From: Kibdelosporangium philippinense
Lineage (GTDB): Bacteria > Actinomycetota > Actinomycetes > Mycobacteriales > Pseudonocardiaceae
Assembly: GCF_021390435.2 (NCBI RefSeq)
Contig: NZ_JAJVCN010000003.1
Coordinates: forward strand, 558,001 to 622,000
DNA: 64,000 bases
Direction of reading: 5' to 3'
Shown in pieces: positions 50,203 to 57,038 of this stretch; within the stretch, counting starts at the first letter, position 1; each line of letters opens with the position of its first letter. Made by a program: the position numbers and the translations under genes. The notes beneath the pieces are model-generated. The model was not told the DNA's origin and did no database searches. It worked only from the letters and a program-made list of their open reading frames with translations.

Positions 50203-51015
50203 TCAGGCGCGGCGGGCGAAGAAGCGATCACCCGAGCGTTCCAGCTGCAGCTGCTGGCCGAAGGTCGCGGTGAGGTTCTCGCTGGTCAGCACGTCATTGA
50301 TGAGGCCTTGAGCGACAACGGCGCCGGACGAGAGCAGCATCAGGTGCGTGAATCCCGGCGGGATCTCCTCGACGTGGTGGGTGACAAGGATGGTCGCGGG
50401 CGCGTCCGGGTCGAGCGCGAGCTCGGTGAGCCTGGCCACGAGGTCCTCACGACCACCGAGGTCGAGACCGGCAGCGGGCTCGTCGAGCAATAACAATTCG
50501 GGGTCCGTCATCATCGCCCGCGCGATGAGCACACGCTTGCGCTCGCCCTCGGACAACGTGCCGAACATGCGGTCAGCGAACCGGCCGACCCCAAGACCGT
50601 CGAGCAACTCCCGTGCGCGCCCAGTGTCCAGCGACTCGTACTCCTCGCGCCACCGGCCCATCACGGCATAACCGGCGCTGACGACAACGTCGATCGCCTT
50701 CTCATCCGGCGGGAACCGGTTGGCCGTCGCGGCGGAGCAAAACCCGATCCGCGGCCGCAGCTCGAACATGTCGACCTTGCCAAGCTGCTCGCCAAGGACA
50801 TGGACGGCACCGTTGGACGGGTGCATCTCCGCGGCGGCCATTCGCAGCAGGGTCGTCTTGCCCGCGCCGTTGCCGCCGAGGATCACCCAGCGTTCGTCGA
50901 GTTCAACGCTCCAGTTGACCCCCGTGAGCAGCTTGCTGCCGCCACGGCGCACGCCGACATCGGCCATGTGCACCACAAGGTCGTCGATGTTGTCCGGGAC
51001 GCTCTGCTCACTCAC
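50203..51015 (-). CDS. ABC transporter ATP-binding protein (Rv3041c type)
   Basis: 270 residues from GTG 51015. Walker A GGNGAGKTTL, signature LSEGERKRV, Walker B LLLLDEPAAGLD and H-loop LVTHHVEE are all present. No membrane permease gene is adjacent, as for Rv3041c. It may be a free-standing ATPase or use a distant permease. The upstream frame extension overlaps the Uma2 gene and is not used. Confidence 0.92.
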   Translation of the reverse strand: MSEQSVPDNIDDLVVHMADVGVRRGGSKLLTGVNWSVELDERWVILGGNGAGKTTLLRMAAAEMHPSNGAVHVLGEQLGKVDMFELRPRIGFCSAATANRFPPDEKAIDVVVSAGYAVMGRWREEYESLDTGRARELLDGLGVGRFADRMFGTLSEGERKRVLIARAMMTDPELLLLDEPAAGLDLGGREDLVARLTELALDPDAPATILVTHHVEEIPPGFTHLMLLSSGAVVAQGLINDVLTSENLTATFGQQLQLERSGDRFFARRA

Positions 51016-51067
51016 GCCTTCATTCTGTCGTCCGACCCACTGGCCCGGGCCAACCGGGGGTGGTGGG

Positions 51068-51625
51068 TTACGACACGAGGTCGCCAACGTTCACGGTGAG
51101 TGGCGCGGGCGTGGTGACCGAGAGCACGTCCTGCACCTCGGCATTGAGCTCGTAATCACCGTCGATCAGCTGGAACGCGGTGATCGAGACCGGAGCGTCG
51201 AGATCGACGATCCAGTAGTCCGGAATCCCAGCCTCGGCATACTCCTTCAGCTTGGTCATCCGATCGATGCGACGTGAGCCAGGCGAGATCACTTCCACGG
51301 CGAGCAATACAGCCTCGCCCTTGACTCGTGCTGGGTTGGTCTTGCCCACCACCGCCGGAATCACCATCAAGTCCGGCACCCGGACCGTTGGCGGATCGTT
51401 GTCGAACACCACAAGCTCGAACTCCGGTAGGACGCGCAGTTCTGCCGGGAGCTGGGAGCGTAGCTGGTAGAGCAGCTCGCTGATAGCCCATTGGTGGTTA
51501 TGCACCGGGCGTGGTGACACCTGCAGTACCCCTTCGGCGAGCTCGTACTGGCGGGAGTTGTCCTCCGGGAGGGCATCCCAATCCGCCAGAGACAGCAGGT
51601 GGTCCGGCCACATCACAGAGCTCAC
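51068..51625 (-). CDS. Uma2-family protein (PD-(D/E)XK nuclease fold)
   Basis: 185 residues from GTG 51625, with GAGGAGGGG upstream. DUF820/Uma2 motifs: LAEGVLQVSPRPVHNHQWAI, VPDLMVIPA and LAVEVISPGSRRIDRMTKLK, where Asp, Glu and Lys form the PD-(D/E)XK site. These single-domain proteins are common in actinomycetes; substrate unknown. It is divergent from glgX. Confidence 0.88.
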   Translation of the reverse strand: MSSVMWPDHLLSLADWDALPEDNSRQYELAEGVLQVSPRPVHNHQWAISELLYQLRSQLPAELRVLPEFELVVFDNDPPTVRVPDLMVIPAVVGKTNPARVKGEAVLLAVEVISPGSRRIDRMTKLKEYAEAGIPDYWIVDLDAPVSITAFQLIDGDYELNAEVQDVLSVTTPAPLTVNVGDLVS

Positions 51626-51783
51626 TGTGCACCCCTCCTCAGCCAGTGCTCAACCCCATTGTCTCATGACCTGCGGTTATCCCCCTACTTCGACGCTTAC
51701 CGTCCATTGACTTGATGCTCCGAACGGCTGGCTTGCCGACGCGATCGAGCCAGCCTGTCGGTGATCCTTGCGAAGATAGACCC

Positions 51784-53904
51784 GTGCCGACATCACCCCG
51801 CGAGTTCCCGAGCCTCCTCGCCGGTCGCCCGTTCCCCTTGGGAGCGCATCCGGAGTCAGGCGGCGTGCGCTTCGCCGTGGCGTCGTCGGTCGCCGAAGCC
51901 GTAGAGGTCTGCCTGATCAGCGAAGACGGAACAGAACGGCGGATCGAGCTGGCCGAGCACACGTTCGGCATCTGGCACGGCATAGTGCCAGGCGTCACGC
52001 CTGGTCAACGCTATGGCTATCGCGTGCACGGACCGTACGACCCAGGCCGCGGGATCCGCTGCAACCCAGCGAAGCTTCTCGTGGACCCGTACGCGCGACG
52101 GATCACCGGCGACGTGACGCAGATGTCGGACACGTTGGACTACGTCGGGCACCTCATGGACGGTGTGCCGTCACGCGTCGATTCCCTTGGCGCCGTGCCG
52201 TTGTCCGTAGTGACGTCACTAGGCGGCGCTGACACAGGCACGAAGCCCGAGGTGCCGTTCGAAGAGACCGTCATTTACGAAATGCACGTGCGTGGCTTCA
52301 CGAAGCAGCATCCGGACGTGCCGGAGAGCCAACGCGGCACATATCTGGGGTTGGCGCACCCTGCGGTGACGGATTACCTGGTGCGTCTTGGCGTGACCGC
52401 GGTCGAACTGCTGCCGATCCACGCGATCTGCTCCGAGCCAGGCCTGCGCGACACCGGCCGCAGTAACTACTGGGGATATTCCACACTTGGCTTTTTCGCG
52501 CCCCACAACGGTTACGCGAGCGAACCAGGCCGGGAAATCGAAGAATTCCGGACAATGGTCGCCGCGCTGCACGCGGCAGGCATCGAGGTGATCCTCGACG
52601 TCGTCTACAACCACACGTGCGAAGGCGGCGCCGCTGGCCCGTCGCTGTCGTTCCGCGGCTTGGACGCCCCGGCGTACTACGTGCTCGGACCGGACGGCTA
52701 CGACCGTGACATCACCGGGTGCGGCAACACGCTGAACGGCGGCTCACCGACCGTGGTCCGAATGGTCACCGACTCCTTGCGGTACTTCGCGGACGACCTA
52801 GGCGTCGACGGCTTCCGGTTCGACCTGACCAGCGCACTCGGCCGACCGCACGGCGGCGCGTTCGACCCGAATTCACCACTGCTGACCGCGATCGTGGCAG
52901 ACCCAGTGCTGTCCCGGTGCAAACTCATCGCCGAACCATGGGACGCGACAGGCGAAGGCTACCGCGTCGGCGGCTTCGGTCCTCAATGGACAGAGTGGAA
53001 CGGCCGTTACCGCGACACCGTAAGGGACTTCTGGCGCGGCGCGGTCGGCGTGCGCGACCTCGCGTACCGGCTCTCCGGCTCGTCGGACCTGTACGCGCTG
53101 AACCGCCGACGACCTTGGGCGTCGGTCAACTTCATCACGGCACATGACGGATTCACGTTGCGCGACATGGTTTCGTACGACCATAAGCACAACGAAGCCA
53201 ACGGCGAAGACGGCCGTGACGGCACTGATGACAACCGCTCGTGGAACTGCGGCGCCGAAGGCGAGACGGATGACAAAGAAATCCGCACGCTACGCGCCCG
53301 TCAGGCCCGCAACCTCATCGCGACCCTGTTACTGTCCACCGGAACGCCGATGCTTGTCGCGGGCGACGAACGGTGGCGCACACAGGGCGGCAACAACAAC
53401 GCGTATTGCTTGGACAACGAGACTTCGTGGGTTGACTGGACGCGCGGCGATGACCAGCTCGACATGACCGCGTTCGTGCGGCACGCGATCAGCTTGCGCA
53501 CGCACGCTCCCGCACTGCGGCAACCGCATTTCTTCGACGGCCGCCCGACGCGTTCGGGCGAACCGGACCTGGTGTGGTTCCGTCCCGACGGTTGCCCGAT
53601 GTCCGACGAGAACTGGTTCGACGATGGCGCCCGGTCGTTGGGCATGTGGATCGACGGTTCGGAAGCTCTGTCACGCAGCCGCGGCGGCGAACTCGTCTCC
53701 GACGACTCATGGCTGCTGATCTTGCACGCTGGCGCCAATCCCGCCGAGTTCACGCTGCCCGCGGAGCAATATGGCGACGACTTCGAGCCTGTGTTGGACA
53801 CCGGATCGCCGGATGGCAAGCCCTCGGAGCCCGAGCCGCTCGAACCAGGCGCGAAGATCACCGTGCCACCACGGTCCCTTCTCCTCCTGCGAGCCCGCCG
53901 CTGA
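51784..53904 (+). CDS. glgX: Glycogen debranching enzyme GlgX (GH13_11)
   Basis: 706 residues from GTG 51784. N-terminal CBM48 (about 10-110; GRPFPLGAHPESGGVRFAVA), then the isoamylase barrel: IYEMHVRGFTKQHPDVPE, LDVVYNHTCEGG, nucleophile Asp in GVDGFRFDLTSALG, acid Glu in KLIAEPWDATGEGY, and ITAHDGFTLRDMVSYDHKHN. It hydrolyses alpha-1,6 branches of short limit dextrins. It starts a run of alpha-glucan genes in this end of the window. A 48-bp palindrome follows the stop codon by 5 bp. Confidence 0.96.
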   Translation: MPTSPREFPSLLAGRPFPLGAHPESGGVRFAVASSVAEAVEVCLISEDGTERRIELAEHTFGIWHGIVPGVTPGQRYGYRVHGPYDPGRGIRCNPAKLLVDPYARRITGDVTQMSDTLDYVGHLMDGVPSRVDSLGAVPLSVVTSLGGADTGTKPEVPFEETVIYEMHVRGFTKQHPDVPESQRGTYLGLAHPAVTDYLVRLGVTAVELLPIHAICSEPGLRDTGRSNYWGYSTLGFFAPHNGYASEPGREIEEFRTMVAALHAAGIEVILDVVYNHTCEGGAAGPSLSFRGLDAPAYYVLGPDGYDRDITGCGNTLNGGSPTVVRMVTDSLRYFADDLGVDGFRFDLTSALGRPHGGAFDPNSPLLTAIVADPVLSRCKLIAEPWDATGEGYRVGGFGPQWTEWNGRYRDTVRDFWRGAVGVRDLAYRLSGSSDLYALNRRRPWASVNFITAHDGFTLRDMVSYDHKHNEANGEDGRDGTDDNRSWNCGAEGETDDKEIRTLRARQARNLIATLLLSTGTPMLVAGDERWRTQGGNNNAYCLDNETSWVDWTRGDDQLDMTAFVRHAISLRTHAPALRQPHFFDGRPTRSGEPDLVWFRPDGCPMSDENWFDDGARSLGMWIDGSEALSRSRGGELVSDDSWLLILHAGANPAEFTLPAEQYGDDFEPVLDTGSPDGKPSEPEPLEPGAKITVPPRSLLLLRARR

Positions 53905-53909
53905 TCAGC

Positions 53910-53957
53910 CCTCGTGAGTGGTTATGCGTGTTCTAACCCGCGTAACCACTCACGAGG
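53910..53957. repeat. 48-bp palindromic element, copy 3
   Basis: Arms identical to copies 1 and 2 (53910-53924 and 53943-53957) with an 18-nt loop containing GTTCTAACCCG. It lies 5 bp after the glgX stop. The flanking AGC/GCT bases extend the stem further here. Confidence 0.9.
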
Positions 53958-54025
53958 GCTGACCTGGGAAAGTCCAGCTGGTGGGAGCGGTTTTCGCCCG
54001 CCGGGGATCATGGCACCATTCGGAT

Positions 54026-54118
54026 ATGACCCGGTCGTTGCTCACCTGGCGCGACCGCACAGTTGACCTCCAGAAGCTCAACCTGTGCGGGTGTACCGCC
54101 GCGCGGTACGGGTCCTGA
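54026..54118 (+). CDS. Leader peptide with CGC cysteine run, upstream of cysteine dioxygenase
   Basis: 30 residues from ATG 54026: MTRSLLTWRDRTVDLQKLNL then CGCTAARYGS, stop TGA 54116-54118. Actinobacterial leader peptides before sulfur genes commonly have R-x-x-VDL and LC motifs; this matches. Cys codons lie 24-31 nt before the hairpin at 54102-54137, in the position expected for ribosome pausing. It is 64 bp before the cysteine dioxygenase ATG. Translation has not been shown. Confidence 0.7.
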   Translation: MTRSLLTWRDRTVDLQKLNLCGCTAARYGS

Positions 54119-54137
54119 GTTCGTCCTCCGTACCGCG
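54102..54137 (+). promoter_or_regulatory. Attenuator-like hairpin at the leader peptide end
   Basis: CGCGGTACGG (54102-54111) pairs perfectly with CCGTACCGCG (54128-54137), a 10-bp stem whose left arm overlaps the last codons of the leader peptide. A ribosome at the Cys codons or at the stop codon would change whether it folds. Attenuation of the dioxygenase operon by cysteine supply is inferred. Confidence 0.6.
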
Positions 54138-54181
54138 TGTCGCTGACTCACACCCGACACTCGTTGCCTGGAGACCTTGTC

Positions 54182-54751
54182 ATGACCGCGTCCGTTTCCG
54201 ACGTCGAGCTGCATGCCGAAATCACCGACCCGTTGCTGCCGGACTTGCTGCACCCCGAGCGACTCCTGTGGACGCCGAGGGAGCTGAGGGATCTCACCTC
54301 GACCGTCGCCTCCGAGCTGACGACGTCGCTTGTGAACATCCTTCAGTACACGTCGCCGCAGCGGTGGTGGGCACGGCTGGCGTTGACCGAGGGTGTGGAG
54401 CTGTGGTTGCTGTCCTGGCTTCCCGGCCAGCAGACTGAGCCACATGACCATGGTGGTGCCGCGGGATCTTTCACCGTGCTGACCGGCGAGCTGGCCGAGT
54501 TCTACCGGTATCCGGGCGGGCCGATCCGCAGCCAGTCGCACGACGTCGGGTCGGCGATCGGCTTCGGCGCGGGGCGGGCACACCAGGTGCTGAACCTGTC
54601 CAAGGCGCCCGCTGCGAGTGTGCACGCGTACTCGCCGCCGCTCGTGCCGACCAGGGAGTACGCCAACCTGGCGGACATCCCCGCGGAGATTCCGCCGCTT
54701 CCGGCCCACCGGTCGCTCGACGACCTGCGAAAGGAACCCATCGAACCGTGA
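54182..54751 (+). CDS. Cysteine dioxygenase (type I cupin)
   Basis: 189 residues from ATG 54182. Cupin metal motif EPHDHGGAAGSFTVLTGELA (His ligands) and the second motif GRAHQVLNLS. Cysteine dioxygenases oxidise L-cysteine to cysteine sulfinate with Fe(II). The bacterial Arg/Tyr substrate pocket residues are not checked. Its TGA overlaps the rhodanese start (GTGA). The leader peptide and hairpin upstream suggest cysteine control. Confidence 0.87.
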   Translation: MTASVSDVELHAEITDPLLPDLLHPERLLWTPRELRDLTSTVASELTTSLVNILQYTSPQRWWARLALTEGVELWLLSWLPGQQTEPHDHGGAAGSFTVLTGELAEFYRYPGGPIRSQSHDVGSAIGFGAGRAHQVLNLSKAPAASVHAYSPPLVPTREYANLADIPAEIPPLPAHRSLDDLRKEPIEP

Positions 54752-55140
54752 GCGCGATCGACGACATCCTCGCCACAGCCCGCGCAGGCCTGAAGCGTGT
54801 CCAGCCGTCCACGGAGCTGCTCGACGACCCGAACACCTTGATCGTCGACATCCGGCCCGCGCACAACCGTGCCGCCGAGGGCGAGATCCCTGGCTCGGTG
54901 GTGATCGAACGGATCGTGCTCGAATGGCGGCTCGACCCGGCCGGTGATCACCGCATCGCGGGTTTTGACGCGGACACGCGCGTGGTCGTCGTGTGCAACG
55001 AGAGCTACGCGGCCAGTCTCGCCGCCCGTGACCTGCAGGCCGTCGGCCTGCGCAACGCGACGGATCTCATCGATGGTTTCCGGGGGTGGAAGGCCGCTGG
55101 CCTGCCCACCCGGCCAGGAACCACGCCGCCGATCACCTGA
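54748..55140 (+). CDS. Rhodanese-like sulfurtransferase
   Basis: 130 residues from GTG 54748, overlapping the dioxygenase stop. A single rhodanese domain (LIVDIRPAHNRAAEGEIPGS) with catalytic Cys in VVVCNESYAASLAARDL. It can move sulfane sulfur; together with cysteine dioxygenase it is a plausible cysteine-catabolism or sulfur-detoxification module. Confidence 0.9.
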   Translation: MSAIDDILATARAGLKRVQPSTELLDDPNTLIVDIRPAHNRAAEGEIPGSVVIERIVLEWRLDPAGDHRIAGFDADTRVVVVCNESYAASLAARDLQAVGLRNATDLIDGFRGWKAAGLPTRPGTTPPIT

Positions 55141-55162
55141 TCGCGCGCTTCAGCCAACATTA

Positions 55163-55175
55163 CTACCGGTGGTAG
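55163..55175. promoter_or_regulatory. Operator-like CTACC-GGT-GGTAG before the antitoxin gene
   Basis: Five-base arms; TAGCAT just behind can act as -10. Toxin-antitoxin operons of this type are repressed by the antitoxin complex at such palindromes. Position 10 bp before the GTG at 55185 also overlaps the likely transcription start. Confidence 0.5.
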
Positions 55176-55184
55176 CATAAAGAG

Positions 55185-55523
55185 GTGACCGCACTGCCGT
55201 GGGACTACACCGAACGTGATGACGACGCGTCATCAGCCGCGGAAGCCGACCGTGAGCTCCTGCGGCTGCTGTCGAGCGCGGACAAGTTGTCCTCACTCGG
55301 TAAAGCACGCAAAGTCAGCGTCTCACTGCCCGAAGAGCTCACCGCGGCCGTCCAGCAACGCGTCGGCAAGGGCGAGTTCAGTCACTACATCGCGATCGCG
55401 GTCGCTCAGCAGCTGGAGCAGGATCTCCTGCACGAACTCGCCGCCGAGCTCAGGGTGAAACACGGTCTGGTCGCCGAAGAACACCTCGCGGAGGCAAGGG
55501 CGGCATGGCCGGACGCCGAATAG
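55185..55523 (+). CDS. Ribbon-helix-helix antitoxin (VapB-like)
   Basis: 112 residues from GTG 55185. The centre is a CopG/RHH domain (KVSVSLPEELTAAVQQRVGK, then FSHYIAIAVAQQL), with an N-terminal acidic extension and a helical C-terminus that would wrap the toxin. It overlaps the PIN gene by 19 bp, as usual for TA pairs. Confidence 0.85.
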   Translation: MTALPWDYTERDDDASSAAEADRELLRLLSSADKLSSLGKARKVSVSLPEELTAAVQQRVGKGEFSHYIAIAVAQQLEQDLLHELAAELRVKHGLVAEEHLAEARAAWPDAE

Positions 55524-55939
55524 GAACAGGCGGCACGCTGGTCCTGGACAGCGAAGGGCTGTCCAAACTCGCCGCGGGAGACTCCCGTGCACGGGCTTTT
55601 CTCGACACCGCACGCGAACGCAGAGCGAACGTCGTCGTCAGTGCGCTCACGTTGACCGAGGTGCTTCGAGGCGGTCCGCGTGACGCGTCGGTACACCGTG
55701 TGCTGGCGAAGATCAGGACCATGCCGGTCACGCCTGAGCTGGGCCGCGCCGCCGGTGAACTGCTCGGAGCGGCCGGGATGTCCGGCCACCGCTGCGCGAT
55801 CGACTCCGTCGTCGCCGCGACCGCGCTTGTCTCGGCACGACCGGTGGTCCTGTTGACCAGCGACCCCGACAACATGAGCCGCCTTGTCGACGAGCCCGGA
55901 CGGCCCAAGGAACAGCGAGTCGCGGTCGTGCACGTCTGA
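55505..55939 (+). CDS. PIN-domain toxin (VapC-like)
   Basis: 144 residues from ATG 55505. Acidic PIN residues are visible: LVLDSEGLSKLA, LTEVLRGG, CAIDSVVAATAL and LLTSDPDNM, which together coordinate Mg2+ or Mn2+ for RNA cleavage. It is translated from an overlapping start after the antitoxin. A tRNA or rRNA target is typical for the family. Confidence 0.87.
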   Translation: MAGRRIGTGGTLVLDSEGLSKLAAGDSRARAFLDTARERRANVVVSALTLTEVLRGGPRDASVHRVLAKIRTMPVTPELGRAAGELLGAAGMSGHRCAIDSVVAATALVSARPVVLLTSDPDNMSRLVDEPGRPKEQRVAVVHV

Positions 55940-56010
55940 TCCGCGCTGCCCCGATGGACACCCCTGTGGACGTGGGGAACTGGCCGATGGGTGCGTAACG
56001 TCCCGGTCTT

Positions 56011-56982
56011 GTGCGGATAGTTCGGTTCGGGGCGTATCTGGCGGTCGCGTCAGCGGTCCCGGCGATCGAGGGGTCGATCGCCGGATTGCTGTTCGCGCTG
56101 GCAGGGATGGTTGTCACCGCGATCGTCGGCAACTTTGTGCTTGGCATCAGGGCGCACAGTGTCGTGATCGGGCTTGGGCCGAGGGTCGCCGAGTGGCGCA
56201 CGATCCGGCGCACTGTGGTCGTCAGGGCGTTTCCGCTGTTCATCTCGGTCGAGGCGCGGCGCCGCACGATCGGGATCGCCGCTGGGGCAGTGATCGCCGC
56301 CCTTTCGGTCCTGGTCAGCTACGAGGCCGCGCTCGGCGGTGCGGCCGCCGTGCTCAGCATGGCGCTGGTCAGACGCAGGCAGGAGGAGACTCCTGGGGTT
56401 CTGCAGGTCGTCGAGCTCGTCCAGGCCGGTGAGCTGGACGCGGCCGAGCGGCTCGTGCACCAGCTGACGGTCGCCAACCCGCAGGCCAGGCGTGTCAGGG
56501 CGTCGAGGGTCCTGGTTTTGGAGGCACGCGGCCGGTACGCGGAAGCGTTGGCGCTGGCAATCGGGATGTCCGAAGCCGACGGGCAGGAAGCCGCAGCGGC
56601 GCTGGCCACGGTCGCTGGGCTCACGGGAGCGGCCATCGAGGCCGGTCAGCTGGACGCGCAGCAAGGCTTGCCGGTCGCCGCCAGGGCCGTGAATGAAGCG
56701 GTTGAACTGGGCAAACCTAGTTACATGTTGGACGGCGTGCGCGCGTTGATCGCGTTGCTGGCCGGCGATCCACAGCTGGCGGTCCGGCTGGCGCGCGCGT
56801 CGTGCAAGAACAACGACGGATCTTTGGGCCGGGCGGATGATCTGGCCACGCTCGCGCGCGCCTATATGGCCGCAGGCGACAACTCGAAGGCCCGCGAGAC
56901 GTTGGCCAAGGCCGAACGGCTGGTGCCGTGGTGGCCGCGGGTCGCGTTGACCCGCAGCCGCCTCGACCTCGCCCAGGCATAG
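56011..56982 (+). CDS. Membrane protein with C-terminal TPR-like repeats
   Basis: 323 residues from GTG 56011. Two hydrophobic segments in the first 50 residues (AYLAVASAVPAIEGSIAGLL, FALAGMVVTAIVGNFVLGI) and another at about 90-125, then a cytoplasmic helical region (about 130-320) with TPR-like pattern (VQAGELDAAERLVHQLTVAN, LARAYMAAGDNSKARETLAK). The N-terminal part looks like a remnant of an intramembrane-protease-type or Mrp fold. I assign no function. Confidence 0.6.
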   Translation: MRIVRFGAYLAVASAVPAIEGSIAGLLFALAGMVVTAIVGNFVLGIRAHSVVIGLGPRVAEWRTIRRTVVVRAFPLFISVEARRRTIGIAAGAVIAALSVLVSYEAALGGAAAVLSMALVRRRQEETPGVLQVVELVQAGELDAAERLVHQLTVANPQARRVRASRVLVLEARGRYAEALALAIGMSEADGQEAAAALATVAGLTGAAIEAGQLDAQQGLPVAARAVNEAVELGKPSYMLDGVRALIALLAGDPQLAVRLARASCKNNDGSLGRADDLATLARAYMAAGDNSKARETLAKAERLVPWWPRVALTRSRLDLAQA

Positions 56983-57017
56983 TTCGTGAGGGCCTGGTTT
57001 GGTGCGTTGAACACCGC

Positions 57018-57030
57018 GAAGGTGACCTTC
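57018..57030. terminator. Short palindrome in the convergent gap
   Basis: GAAGGTGACCTTC with GC on the outside, between the TPR-like gene and glgP, both ending here. It can form a 6-bp stem; weak as a terminator, but the only symmetric sequence in the 56-bp gap. Confidence 0.4.
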
Positions 57031-57038
57031 ACGGCATC

